Of a stretch of DNA of 64,000 nucleotides, positions 23,764-30,449 are shown one piece after another. The stretch covers positions 62,001 through 126,000 of the forward strand of contig CAYGOF010000004.1 of the NCBI GenBank assembly GCA_964351395.1, written 5' to 3'. The translations under genes and the position numbers were made by a program. This DNA is from Imperialibacter sp964351395 (GTDB taxonomy: Bacteria > Bacteroidota > Bacteroidia > Cytophagales > Cyclobacteriaceae). The notes beneath the pieces are model-generated. The model was not told the origin of the DNA and searched no databases. It saw nothing but the letters and a program-made list of their open reading frames with translations. Position 1 is the stretch's first letter. Each line of letters starts with the position of its first letter.

Positions 23764-23832
23764 ATGGACGTGCACAGCCCTGAAACCAGAAGTTATAATA
23801 TGAGCCGTATCCGGAGTAAGGACAGAGGTTAA
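23764..23832 (+). pseudogene. vsr: Truncated vsr gene (very-short-patch repair endonuclease), N-terminal 20 codons
   Basis: ATG 23764 opens MDVHSPETRSYNMSRIRSKD followed by Arg-Gly-stop. The first 20 residues are the classic Vsr start (D-V-H, then R-S-x-N-M, then I-R-S-K-D-T in the family); Vsr nicks beside T-G mismatches that arise from deaminated 5-methylcytosine. A normal Vsr is about 130-150 residues, so over 85 percent is missing. The match is lost exactly at the junction with the convergent small gene whose stop begins at 23833, so a rearrangement broke the gene here. No Dcm-type methyltransferase remains in the window. Confidence 0.75.
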
Positions 23833-24051
23833 TTAAACTAGGGAGGCCTCTTTAATTTTTACCTTCGCAAAATCTTCTATTTCTAGAATATAATCTCGTT
23901 GATCCCAGTCCACTTCTTTGTTTATGTCTTCAAATTGTTTGGCCCAAAAAATAAACTCAGAGACGTCTATTCTAGAGTCCCCGGAAGTGTATTTCGCTGC
24001 TCCTGCAAAGTAAGCGATATCAGCTATTGCTTCTAAAAGTTTTCCGTTCAT
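23833..24051 (-). CDS. Small protein of unknown function in the decayed restriction locus
   Basis: A 72-residue acidic protein (MNGKLLEAIADIAYFAGAAK start, VDWDQRDYILEIEDFAKVKI near the end), predicted mostly helical. I do not recognise a family. It starts two bases after the stop of the frameshifted HNH gene, so it belongs to the same minus-strand unit. Its stop touches the truncated vsr stub. It could be a regulator or a partner of the nuclease, but nothing in the sequence decides this. Confidence 0.55.
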   Translation of the reverse strand: MNGKLLEAIADIAYFAGAAKYTSGDSRIDVSEFIFWAKQFEDINKEVDWDQRDYILEIEDFAKVKIKEASLV

Positions 24052-24053
24052 TA

Positions 24054-24823
24054 CTATGGCTTAAATTTTGTCTGATTATGATACTGGAGGAATGACTTGT
24101 CCGGTAAAAACCGAGAAGGTAAAATTATTTTTTTGCCGTCATATTTATTAAAGTACTCAGTAATAGGGCTGTCTTTGCTCTTCTTTAAAATTGATGATAC
24201 ACCAATTGTGTAGTCATCAAAAATAGTTATCAACCCATTTTCAAATGCTTTGTCGTGAAGAGCATTAATGCATATTCCGTTTCTGGGATTCAACCGATTG
24301 GCTTCATCAATCCCCCATGGCTTAATATGGCCAGCGATGAGTAGCCCAGACTGATGGATCCTGTGATACAGCATGTATTGTTGTAAGATGCTAGAATAGA
24401 CTTTCTAAAGAATGACTGGTTGACTCTTACCTTTACTACTTGATCTCTGGTTTTTCCCTCTTTCGGCAACTCTTCTTCTGAGATGTCATTCAATTTTTCG
24501 ACGGTCGTGTTTTCTAGTTTTGCTAACAATTTCTCACTTTCAAAAGAGGTGGTATTTAAGGCTTCAAAAAACTCGTTCCATATTGCTTTATCAAGGGTGC
24601 TCGTATTGGACGCACCCTTTATTCCCCTTGCCTGAAGACTAGGATCAAGACTGGCAAAGTTCACCAGCTTGTAGGCAACTGAATTCGGTGTTCTGTCAAT
24701 AAGTTGAGCAAGGTGTACGACTTCTGGATTTCTACCGTGAAGCCTCCCAAATGGCAGCTTACAGTAGAGATTTAGTGCGAGAATCAATTCATCTCTTGTC
24801 CAAAGTCGTTGGCCTTCTTTCAT
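24054..24823 (-). pseudogene. HNH endonuclease (restriction-type) broken by a frameshift
   Basis: The first frame (from ATG 24823) gives a 140-residue N-terminal region (MKEGQRLWTRDELILALNLY) and reaches the nuclease domain at SYNNTCCITGS. It then loses sense at the GGG/CCC run at 24345-24347, after which the next frame continues correctly as GLLIAGHIKPWGIDEANRLN, PRNGICINALHDKAFENGL. These are the HNH_2-type core residues (His of HIKPW, Asn of RNG, His of LHDKAF). Loss of one base in the G run explains it. Together the parts make about 256 residues, a normal length. Either a true pseudogene or a single sequencing error; programmed shifting is unlikely. Confidence 0.8.
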
Positions 24824-24831
24824 GATTGACC

Positions 24832-25005
24832 TTAAGGGTTTAAATCCTTCTGCATGACAAATTCGTAATTACAGTCTAAGCATTTATGGATTTGAGTCAC
24901 CTTTCTGATGTGAGAAAAATCCGAAATTAATTCAGTCCTTGAGCCGCAATAAGGGTAAGAACTTGGCTGGTCTGAATAGGTGAACGCAGCAGAAAAATCA
25001 ACCAT
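24832..25005 (-). CDS. Small zinc-ribbon-like protein upstream of the HNH gene
   Basis: A 57-residue frame from ATG 25005 (MVDFSAAFTYSDQPSSYPYC) to TAA, eight bases before the HNH start. It has a ribbon-like pattern: YPYCGSRTELI, then HKCLDCNYEFVM about 25 residues later. The first knuckle has one Cys only (Tyr where CPxC would be expected), so zinc binding may be incomplete. It is the first gene of the three-gene minus-strand unit with the broken HNH nuclease. Small ribbon proteins in such loci may be regulators or specificity partners, which is inference. Confidence 0.6.
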   Translation of the reverse strand: MVDFSAAFTYSDQPSSYPYCGSRTELISDFSHIRKVTQIHKCLDCNYEFVMQKDLNP

Positions 25006-25122
25006 CAGAGTAGTATTCAGATTTTGTAATCAATTAACATCGACGATAGTAAATATACCGCTTAGTTTATTTATCTCACTGGTCAATTGAAAAAGACTGT
25101 CTCCTCCCTGGTATCTCTCAAC

Positions 25123-25452
25123 ATCTATCACAACACCCACCCACATCTACCGCTAGACCTTTTGGCATCTACCGCAAGACCGATCTTGAACTACCGCAAG
25201 ACGGACCTGCACCCACAGCAAGATTCAACTCCATCAACGGCAAGACCGGTGTGTGTCTTGCCCCGGATGCAACTATAACTAGCGCAAGCCGGACCGGCAG
25301 CTACAGCAAGATGGACCTCCAACTACAGCAAGATGGACTTGGATCTAGCGCAACATGGGCCTTCATCTAGCGCTAGATCAGCGTGAATCTACAGCTAGAT
25401 GAGACCGCATCTACTGCCAGATAGAAGTGCATCTACCGCTAGATGTTAAAGG
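25123..25452. repeat. 15-unit degenerate tandem array with exact 22-nt period
   Basis: Units begin at 25123 and then every 22 bases up to 25431 without a single slip. Positions 1-14 are conserved (consensus ATCTACCGCAAGAT, often ATCTACCGCTAGAT) and positions 15-22 vary freely. Several cores are palindromic; ATCTAGCGCTAGAT at 25365-25378 is a perfect 14-base palindrome. Because 22 is not a multiple of three the array cannot be a repeated peptide. Units drift in a graded way along the array. It lies in a 960-base gap between the decayed restriction locus and an HU-like gene. Function unknown; an array of protein-binding sites fits best. Confidence 0.85.
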
Positions 25453-25491
25453 CCCATTCTTTCCCTCATGAATTCATGGAAAATGGCAATC

Positions 25492-25611
25492 GTTTGATAG
25501 GGAATAAGTACAATTATTATCAAACTATTGAGGTCTTAGGCTTTTGATTGAAACATCCCTGATTTTTAATCAGGATGGTGGGGGAGTTTGGATATTTCAA
25601 TCGATTGAAAT
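25492..25611. promoter_or_regulatory. Cluster of three dyads upstream of the HU-like gene
   Basis: Dyad 1: GTTTGATA (25492-25499) with TATCAAAC (25518-25525). Dyad 2: CTGATT (25559-25564), loop TTT, AATCAG (25568-25573), with outer CATC/GATG pairs. Dyad 3: a perfect 18-bp palindrome ATTTCAATCGATTGAAAT at 25594-25611. A fourth short one, CCGATA-GT-TATCGG, lies at 25910-25923. No gene fits between the 22-nt array and 25969. These could be operators or leader structures for the HU-like gene. Confidence 0.5.
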
Positions 25612-25968
25612 GACTATTTGCGCACTAATTTCAAACGTCTTTATACGAAATAATAGCCGAATGGATACATAAAAACACTTTTTACCGCGCTATTGATTAA
25701 CATTTTTCGTCTAAGAAAAATAATATAATTTTTTTTCAATTTAATTCTCATGAAAAACACTTTTTGGCATCAATATTGAAATCATTTTTACTGTACATAT
25801 TAAGCTGATTTCTCCCTCTTCAGAAGTTTCATTGGAGGCGCCACAGGGGTTCTTTTGCAAGGGTGATAAGTTGACTCAGGGTACACAAACCGGGGACGCT
25901 GGCCAGCTCCCGATAGTTATCGGAACATTTTCAAAATCATTTTATTCACATTTTAAATTTTAATAGTA

Positions 25969-26403
25969 ATGGACTCAATTCAATATAAAGTAATTCGTCG
26001 TGGCCAGCCGGGAGTAGCTGGGGGAGGCGAAATGAAGTACTACGCTTTTATCAAGCGGGACCGTGTAATCACACTCAGGGAAATTGTGCAGGAAGTGACG
26101 GCCAGGAGCACCCTTACCAAGGGCGATGCGCTCAACGCCATCGAGAACTTTCTGGATCTGATTCCGATGTACATGAGAAAGGGCCATGTGGTAGACCTGG
26201 GGCAGCTAGGCAACTTCCGCATCAACCTGAGCAGCAAGGGCAGCGAAAAGCCTGAGCAGGTGAGCATTTTCAGCATCAAAGGCACGAAAGTGTTGTATAC
26301 ACAGAGTGCCGAGATGAAGAGAAATCTTGCCCAGCTGAAGTTTACCAGAGCGTCGGATGCGTTCGACAACCTGGATGTTGAACCAAACGAGGAGGCTGCA
26401 TGA
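25969..26403 (+). CDS. HU-like DNA-binding protein (Bacteroidota HU-HIG type)
   Basis: A 144-residue protein of the HU/IHF-related group specific to Bacteroidota. It begins MDSIQYKVIRRGQPGV and has the HU-like order: helix pair (TLREIVQEVTARSTLTKGDA, NAIENFLDLIPMYM), the strand block GHVVDLGQLGNFRINLSSKG, then IKGTKVLYTQSAEMKRNL. Canonical HU is about 90 residues; the longer N- and C-terminal parts are typical of this subgroup. It should bend or coat DNA without strict sequence specificity. It has a long AT-rich upstream region with several dyads and its own terminator. Confidence 0.88.
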   Translation: MDSIQYKVIRRGQPGVAGGGEMKYYAFIKRDRVITLREIVQEVTARSTLTKGDALNAIENFLDLIPMYMRKGHVVDLGQLGNFRINLSSKGSEKPEQVSIFSIKGTKVLYTQSAEMKRNLAQLKFTRASDAFDNLDVEPNEEAA

Positions 26404-26460
26404 GCGTAGTGAGAAGTGCTGTTGGCTTGCCAATTGGCGACAACCAGCAGAGAGCGTAGG

Positions 26461-26490
26461 ATCCCGCATGAAAGTGCGGGATTTTTTTTT
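26461..26490 (+). terminator. Rho-independent terminator of the HU-like gene
   Basis: ATCCCGCA (26461-26468), loop TGAAAG, TGCGGGAT (26475-26482), then eight T. The perfect eight-base stem and T tract make this a strong terminator. Confidence 0.93.
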
Positions 26491-26493
26491 GGG

Positions 26494-26545
26494 CAATTAA
26501 CGAGGTTACTTTCTGCGTTAACGCAGAAAGTAACCTCGTTAATTG
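26494..26545. repeat. 52-bp perfect palindrome upstream of the second RAYT
   Basis: Bases 26494-26519 and 26520-26545 are exact inverted copies, with no mismatch and no spacer; the arm contains CGAGGTTACTTTCTGCG. A degenerate half copy (GCGCAGGAGCCTCGTTAAT) follows at about 26549. The same half-site is repeated in the array after the RAYT gene (27295-27514). This is a REP-like element cognate to the transposase. Confidence 0.85.
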
Positions 26546-26656
26546 TTAGCGCAGGAGCCTCGTTAATAGAGCCGAGAGAATCGCTGTGAATTATCACCAG
26601 AAATACATGTAATTAACCAGAGGATTTTTATTTTTAGGTAGCCACAATTGCATGCC

Positions 26657-27268
26657 ATGGAGATTCGGAAAACTCAGCTTCATCCTAACAGGTACTATCA
26701 CATTTTTAATCGGGGCATCAACGGGTCAGCCGTGTTTTTTGAAGCTAAGAACTACGACTTCTTTCTTAAGCAATACAGACGCTACGTTCATCCCTTTGTT
26801 GATACTTACGCTTACTGCTTGCTGGGCAATCATTTTCATTTGCTCATCAGGGTGAGGAGCGAAGATCAAATTGACGAGCTAATTAAAAAAGACAAAGACA
26901 TGCCCCATTACTGGCACGTGAGTAACAGCTTCGCCAGTTTTTTCCAGAGTTATACCCGTGCGATGAATAAAGTTTATCATCGTACCGGGCCATTGTTTGA
27001 AAATCCGTTCAAGCGGATAGAAGTGAAAGATGAAGTTTACTTTACGAGGTTGGTCGCCTATATCCATCGGAACCCGGAAAAACACGGTATAATAGATGAC
27101 TTCAAAACTTATCCCTACTCTTCTTACCTGGCGCACAGGCAGGACGGAGCTACCCGGCTGCAGCGCAAGGAGCTGCTTGATTGGTTTGGAGGTACGAAAG
27201 ACTACGTGGCGTTTCACGAGCAGCAGCTAAAGGCAGAGTTGGACGCAGAGTGGCTGCTGGAGGACTAG
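26657..27268 (+). CDS. Second REP-associated tyrosine transposase (RAYT)
   Basis: About 203 residues from ATG 26657 (MEIRKTQLHPNRYYHIFNRG); a TTG three codons earlier is also open. The HUH motif is HFH in YCLLGNHFHLLIRV, the conserved FENPFKRIEVKDEVYFTRLV block follows, and the Tyr of AYIHRNPEKHGI is the expected nucleophile. It belongs to a different RAYT subgroup from the one at 1454 (the FNRG start is typical of the Bacteroidota group). It is bracketed by its own repeat family on both sides, with no TnpB. Such proteins cut and join single-stranded DNA at REP hairpins. Confidence 0.88.
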   Translation: MEIRKTQLHPNRYYHIFNRGINGSAVFFEAKNYDFFLKQYRRYVHPFVDTYAYCLLGNHFHLLIRVRSEDQIDELIKKDKDMPHYWHVSNSFASFFQSYTRAMNKVYHRTGPLFENPFKRIEVKDEVYFTRLVAYIHRNPEKHGIIDDFKTYPYSSYLAHRQDGATRLQRKELLDWFGGTKDYVAFHEQQLKAELDAEWLLED

Positions 27269-27294
27269 CGAATTAGCGAGGTTTCTGCGGCAAC

Positions 27295-27514
27295 TAACGA
27301 GGTTACTATGTGCGCTTCCGCAGATAGTAACCTCGTTAATGCGCTTCCGCAGATAGTAACCTGGTTAATGCGGTTCCGCAGATAGTAACCTGGTTAATGC
27401 GGTTCCGCAGATAGTAACCTGGTTAATGCGCTTCCGCAGATAGTAACCTGGTTAATGCGCTTCCGCAGATAGTAACCTCGTTAATGCGCTTCCGCAGTTA
27501 CTAACCTCGTTAAT
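27295..27514. repeat. REP-like array: one long hairpin plus seven 29-nt tandem units
   Basis: Seven contiguous 29-base units start at 27312 and every 29 bases to 27486 (unit core TTCCGCAGATAGTAACCTCG, then TTAAT). Units 1, 6 and 7 read CCTCG, units 2-5 CCTGG; units 3 and 4 have GCGG in place of GCGC at their start; unit 7 has TTACT for ATAGT. The first unit pairs with an upstream inverted copy (27295-27309 with 27324-27338, 15 perfect pairs). There are no spacers. The array stops three bases before the convergent gene's stop codon at 27518. Confidence 0.9.
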
Positions 27515-27517
27515 TAG

Positions 27518-28123
27518 TTACCCCAACCCCAGCGTCAGTTGTACGATAGGCTTTGCCGCTTTGTGGTGCTCTTCGTCCAGCTCGTCTACAATTTCGATAT
27601 CGGCGATGCGGTGAATTTTTGTTTCTTCGCCTAGCAGGCAGGTGACCAGGTGGTTGACCGCTGAGTACAGTGTGCTATCGTCGAGGTGGGGGGCGTTGCC
27701 CGCTTCGATCAGCAGTGTAAACTGTCGGCCGCTGGCTGGAATCAGCACATAATGCCAGGGATTTGCATCCACCGACTGCTGGTTCATTTCTTCATCGTAC
27801 ACCGTAAAATTGAAGTCTTGCTTTTTTGGCTGATGGGCCGGGTAAAACTCCCAGTCGGCCAGCTCGGGTGCCTGCGCCACAATCGCTTTTGATTGTTCTA
27901 ACAAATCGGGATCGCCATTGGGCGAAATCGTCAGGCTCCAGGGTTTTCTAAAACCTTTTTCGATGTCCCAGGTAAATGTGCCAATGGCCAGGATATGCTG
28001 GTCGAATGAGCTTACTACATATTCTCTGTCCGCATGAGCCGGGTCAAGTAGTACTGTTCGGATACGCCCCAGGTTGTCTTCAAACCAGGACCAAAAAGCG
28101 AAAATGTTGTTATCGGTGCTCAT
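27518..28123 (-). CDS. Protein of unknown function
   Basis: A 201-residue soluble protein (MSTDNNIFAFWSWFEDNLGR) without signal peptide or membrane segment. It has a mixed alpha/beta composition with motifs WSLTISPNGDPDLLEQSKAI, LADWEFYPAHQPKK and LLIEAGNAPHLDDSTLYSAV. I have seen similar proteins in bacteria annotated only as hypothetical and cannot assign a function. The stop lies directly beside the 29-nt repeat array, so the 3' untranslated end would be repeat RNA. Bases 28124-28387 hold no gene that I can support. Confidence 0.75.
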   Translation of the reverse strand: MSTDNNIFAFWSWFEDNLGRIRTVLLDPAHADREYVVSSFDQHILAIGTFTWDIEKGFRKPWSLTISPNGDPDLLEQSKAIVAQAPELADWEFYPAHQPKKQDFNFTVYDEEMNQQSVDANPWHYVLIPASGRQFTLLIEAGNAPHLDDSTLYSAVNHLVTCLLGEETKIHRIADIEIVDELDEEHHKAAKPIVQLTLGLG

Positions 28124-28387
28124 AAGGACAGGGATTGAAGCGATAATGATTAGGGTGTTTCAAAGAAAATGCAAGATTACGTATTTAGAATGGGACATTT
28201 GGGCTTTGTGAGTTAAATATCTGAACAGACTCCTTTACTTGGCAAGTGCCAGCGCTCCACAAACGGGCGGTACAGTACCGGCATCAGCCTATCGAAGCTC
28301 CTGCTGCAATCGAGCCACTCTCGCACGCCTGATGCTCTACGGTCGCACTCTTTACTCTTTAATCCTCAGTCCTCACTCTCCCACTTC

Positions 28388-29341
28388 TTACTGCTGCTGT
28401 TGGATTTGCTGGTAACGCTGGAACGAATTCACATCGGATGTGGCCGTGGCTGTGGCAATTTCCTCCAGGGCCAAATCCTGATTTACTTTAGGCCCTCCTT
28501 CGTATTCCACCGAAACGGCCACCTCCAGCGTATGGTCGGCAGCCCCTTTGTAGGTGCCTTTTACTGGTGAGCAATCCATAAAACTTCTACCGATAGCCAG
28601 TCTTACATGCAGGTCGTCGACCGTGCAGTTATTGGTAGGGTCGATACCCACCCAGCCCTGGTTAGGAATCCAGGCCTCTACCCAGGCATGGGTAGCTCCT
28701 TCACCACGCATGCCGTTTTTATTGGGGCATACATAGCCACTCACGTAGCGTGCGGGGATATACAGCTGACGCAGCATGACCAGAAGGATATGGGCAAAAT
28801 CCTGGCAAACGCCCGATTTGAGTTTCCAGATTTCGTCCAGCGTGGTTTCTACTGTCGTTACACCTTTGATATAGCTAAAGTTTTTAAATACGTAATCTGA
28901 CAGGTTCAATGCTGCCTGTAGCGGTGTAGCATTGATTTTTTTGATAGACTCAATCATTTGCATCACTTCAGCAATATCCTTGAAGGTTTCCTGCTTTAAA
29001 AAGTCGATATAGGGCACTTGATGTGATACAGCATAAAGTAGCTTCCATTGTTCTTCAGCCGACATATCGTCGTTCGTTAGTGGCTTGCTCCATGTTTCTA
29101 CTTCGAGCTGAGAATCGATCAGCAACTCCAGGTGGGGCTCAGCGAAGGAAAAGGAACCAACATTGTTGCCATAATAGTCTTTGTGCACATACACCTCAGG
29201 GTAGCCAGTAATGATCACCTTATGGTCGAGCACTTCCTGGAGATCGTCAACTACAGGGTATAGCATGATTTCGTTGGCGCTATTGATGGCCGGTGATGTA
29301 TACGTGTACTTTGTCAGGTGTCGAATATTAAACTTGGGCAT
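28388..29341 (-). CDS. Transglutaminase-like cysteine protease-fold protein
   Basis: A 317-residue protein with the bacterial transglutaminase N-terminal domain (MPKFNIRHLTKYTYTSPA) and a transglutaminase-like core. The catalytic triad is visible: Cys in KSGVCQDFAHILLVML (about 183), His in ATHAWVEAWIPNQGWVGI (about 217) and Asp in DPTNN (about 232). There is no signal peptide. It is the third gene of a conserved triad with an alpha-E protein and a circularly permuted ATP-grasp enzyme, found together in many bacteria. The set suggests peptide-bond formation and cleavage on an unknown substrate. Confidence 0.88.
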   Translation of the reverse strand: MPKFNIRHLTKYTYTSPAINSANEIMLYPVVDDLQEVLDHKVIITGYPEVYVHKDYYGNNVGSFSFAEPHLELLIDSQLEVETWSKPLTNDDMSAEEQWKLLYAVSHQVPYIDFLKQETFKDIAEVMQMIESIKKINATPLQAALNLSDYVFKNFSYIKGVTTVETTLDEIWKLKSGVCQDFAHILLVMLRQLYIPARYVSGYVCPNKNGMRGEGATHAWVEAWIPNQGWVGIDPTNNCTVDDLHVRLAIGRSFMDCSPVKGTYKGAADHTLEVAVSVEYEGGPKVNQDLALEEIATATATSDVNSFQRYQQIQQQQ

Positions 29342-29478
29342 ATATTGGGCTGATAATAAATGTTCCGTGTTCGCTAATAAACGATCGGAAGTTACAAAAT
29401 TGAGTGCTAAGAAAAGTTTAAAGCTTAGGGGGTGCTTCCAAATTGGTATTCGCTAAGCCCTCCCCCCTTTATCGTCGT

Positions 29479-30414
29479 TTAGGTATGAGCGAAGCAATGC
29501 TGATTCAGCTTAAAGCTGATATCCGACAGATCATTTTTGATGTCTGCCAGGTATTCGTGCAGCCCCACCTCTTCAATGTCCTCTAACGTAGAATACCGCA
29601 CTTTGCTTCCCAATTTGCCGATATGAAAATTAAGCTCATCGAAGCTGGCCTTGTCCAAATAGCCACTAAGCTGACCAAAATTACGGTGAAGATGATCCAG
29701 CGAGTAGATCACCGAGCGCGGAAACTGGTTATTTAAAACGATCTGATGGATGACATTGCGGGCTTCAAATCCCGACTGATAATTTTTCAGGTACAGCTTA
29801 TAGCCAGACACGGACATCAATAAGTACTTCCAATAAAGTGTGTCTTGCGCCTGGTTGTCTTCGGCTGTCATGCTGCCTAGTTTCACGTCGAGAATATCAA
29901 TGGATTGCAAAGCTCTCTCCAGGAATTTACCCAGCGACATAAAGCAATAGCCGCTGCCCCTTGACATCGTAATGTCGACAGTGCCGTAATATACGAGGCA
30001 CTGCTTCACCATGAGATCAATGACCGATATCGCATCACCTTCTTGCAGGCTTCTGATGTGGCGGTCATCCCTCATGAGGTGGTAGAAATCGTTGAGACAT
30101 TGCCATACCTCTATGGTTACATTGTCTTGAACCGATCTGGCATTTTCGCGGGCGCGGATCACAATATTTTGAACGGAGTTATCATTTTCTTTGTCAAGAA
30201 TCATGTAGCGCAATACGTCGCTGCTCTCGTTATCGAGCTCAACGATGGCCTGGCCCTCCAGGTAGGTAAATACTTTCAGAACTGGCTGCCAGCTAAAATC
30301 GCTGAGATTGTCCTGCGACGAATTGTAATTTACTTTGAGCATGCGCAGGATGCCGTCGGAGCGTTCTATATAACGGGCCATCCAAAAGAGTGAGTCTGCT
30401 ACTCTGCTAAGCAT
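29479..30414 (-). CDS. Alpha-E domain protein (DUF403)
   Basis: A 311-residue, all-helical protein with the alpha-E start MLSRVADSLFWMARYIERSD, followed by long amphipathic helices and a late SVIYSLDHLHRNFGQLSGYL. The family has no known catalytic activity and nearly always accompanies circularly permuted ATP-grasp and transglutaminase genes, as here. The gene starts 35 bases after the ATP-grasp stop and ends 137 bases before the transglutaminase start. Confidence 0.9.
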   Translation of the reverse strand: MLSRVADSLFWMARYIERSDGILRMLKVNYNSSQDNLSDFSWQPVLKVFTYLEGQAIVELDNESSDVLRYMILDKENDNSVQNIVIRARENARSVQDNVTIEVWQCLNDFYHLMRDDRHIRSLQEGDAISVIDLMVKQCLVYYGTVDITMSRGSGYCFMSLGKFLERALQSIDILDVKLGSMTAEDNQAQDTLYWKYLLMSVSGYKLYLKNYQSGFEARNVIHQIVLNNQFPRSVIYSLDHLHRNFGQLSGYLDKASFDELNFHIGKLGSKVRYSTLEDIEEVGLHEYLADIKNDLSDISFKLNQHCFAHT

Positions 30415-30449
30415 ATGTTTGTCTTCTAAAGTCTCTTGTTAAATTAAAA

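Noticed and set aside
24340..24350. Programmed frameshift in the HNH gene
   Set aside because: Only a GGG run is present, with no classical slippery heptamer that I could see, and the neighbouring vsr gene is also broken, so decay or a sequencing error is more likely.
25123..25452. 22-nt array as CRISPR, TIGR-type guide array or plasmid iterons
   Set aside because: Variable parts are only 8 bases, no cas or Tas-like nuclease gene is near, and no replication initiator gene is present; core conservation is too loose for iterons.
27312..27514. 29-nt repeats as a CRISPR array
   Set aside because: Units are contiguous with no spacers and share half-sites with the palindrome upstream of the RAYT gene.
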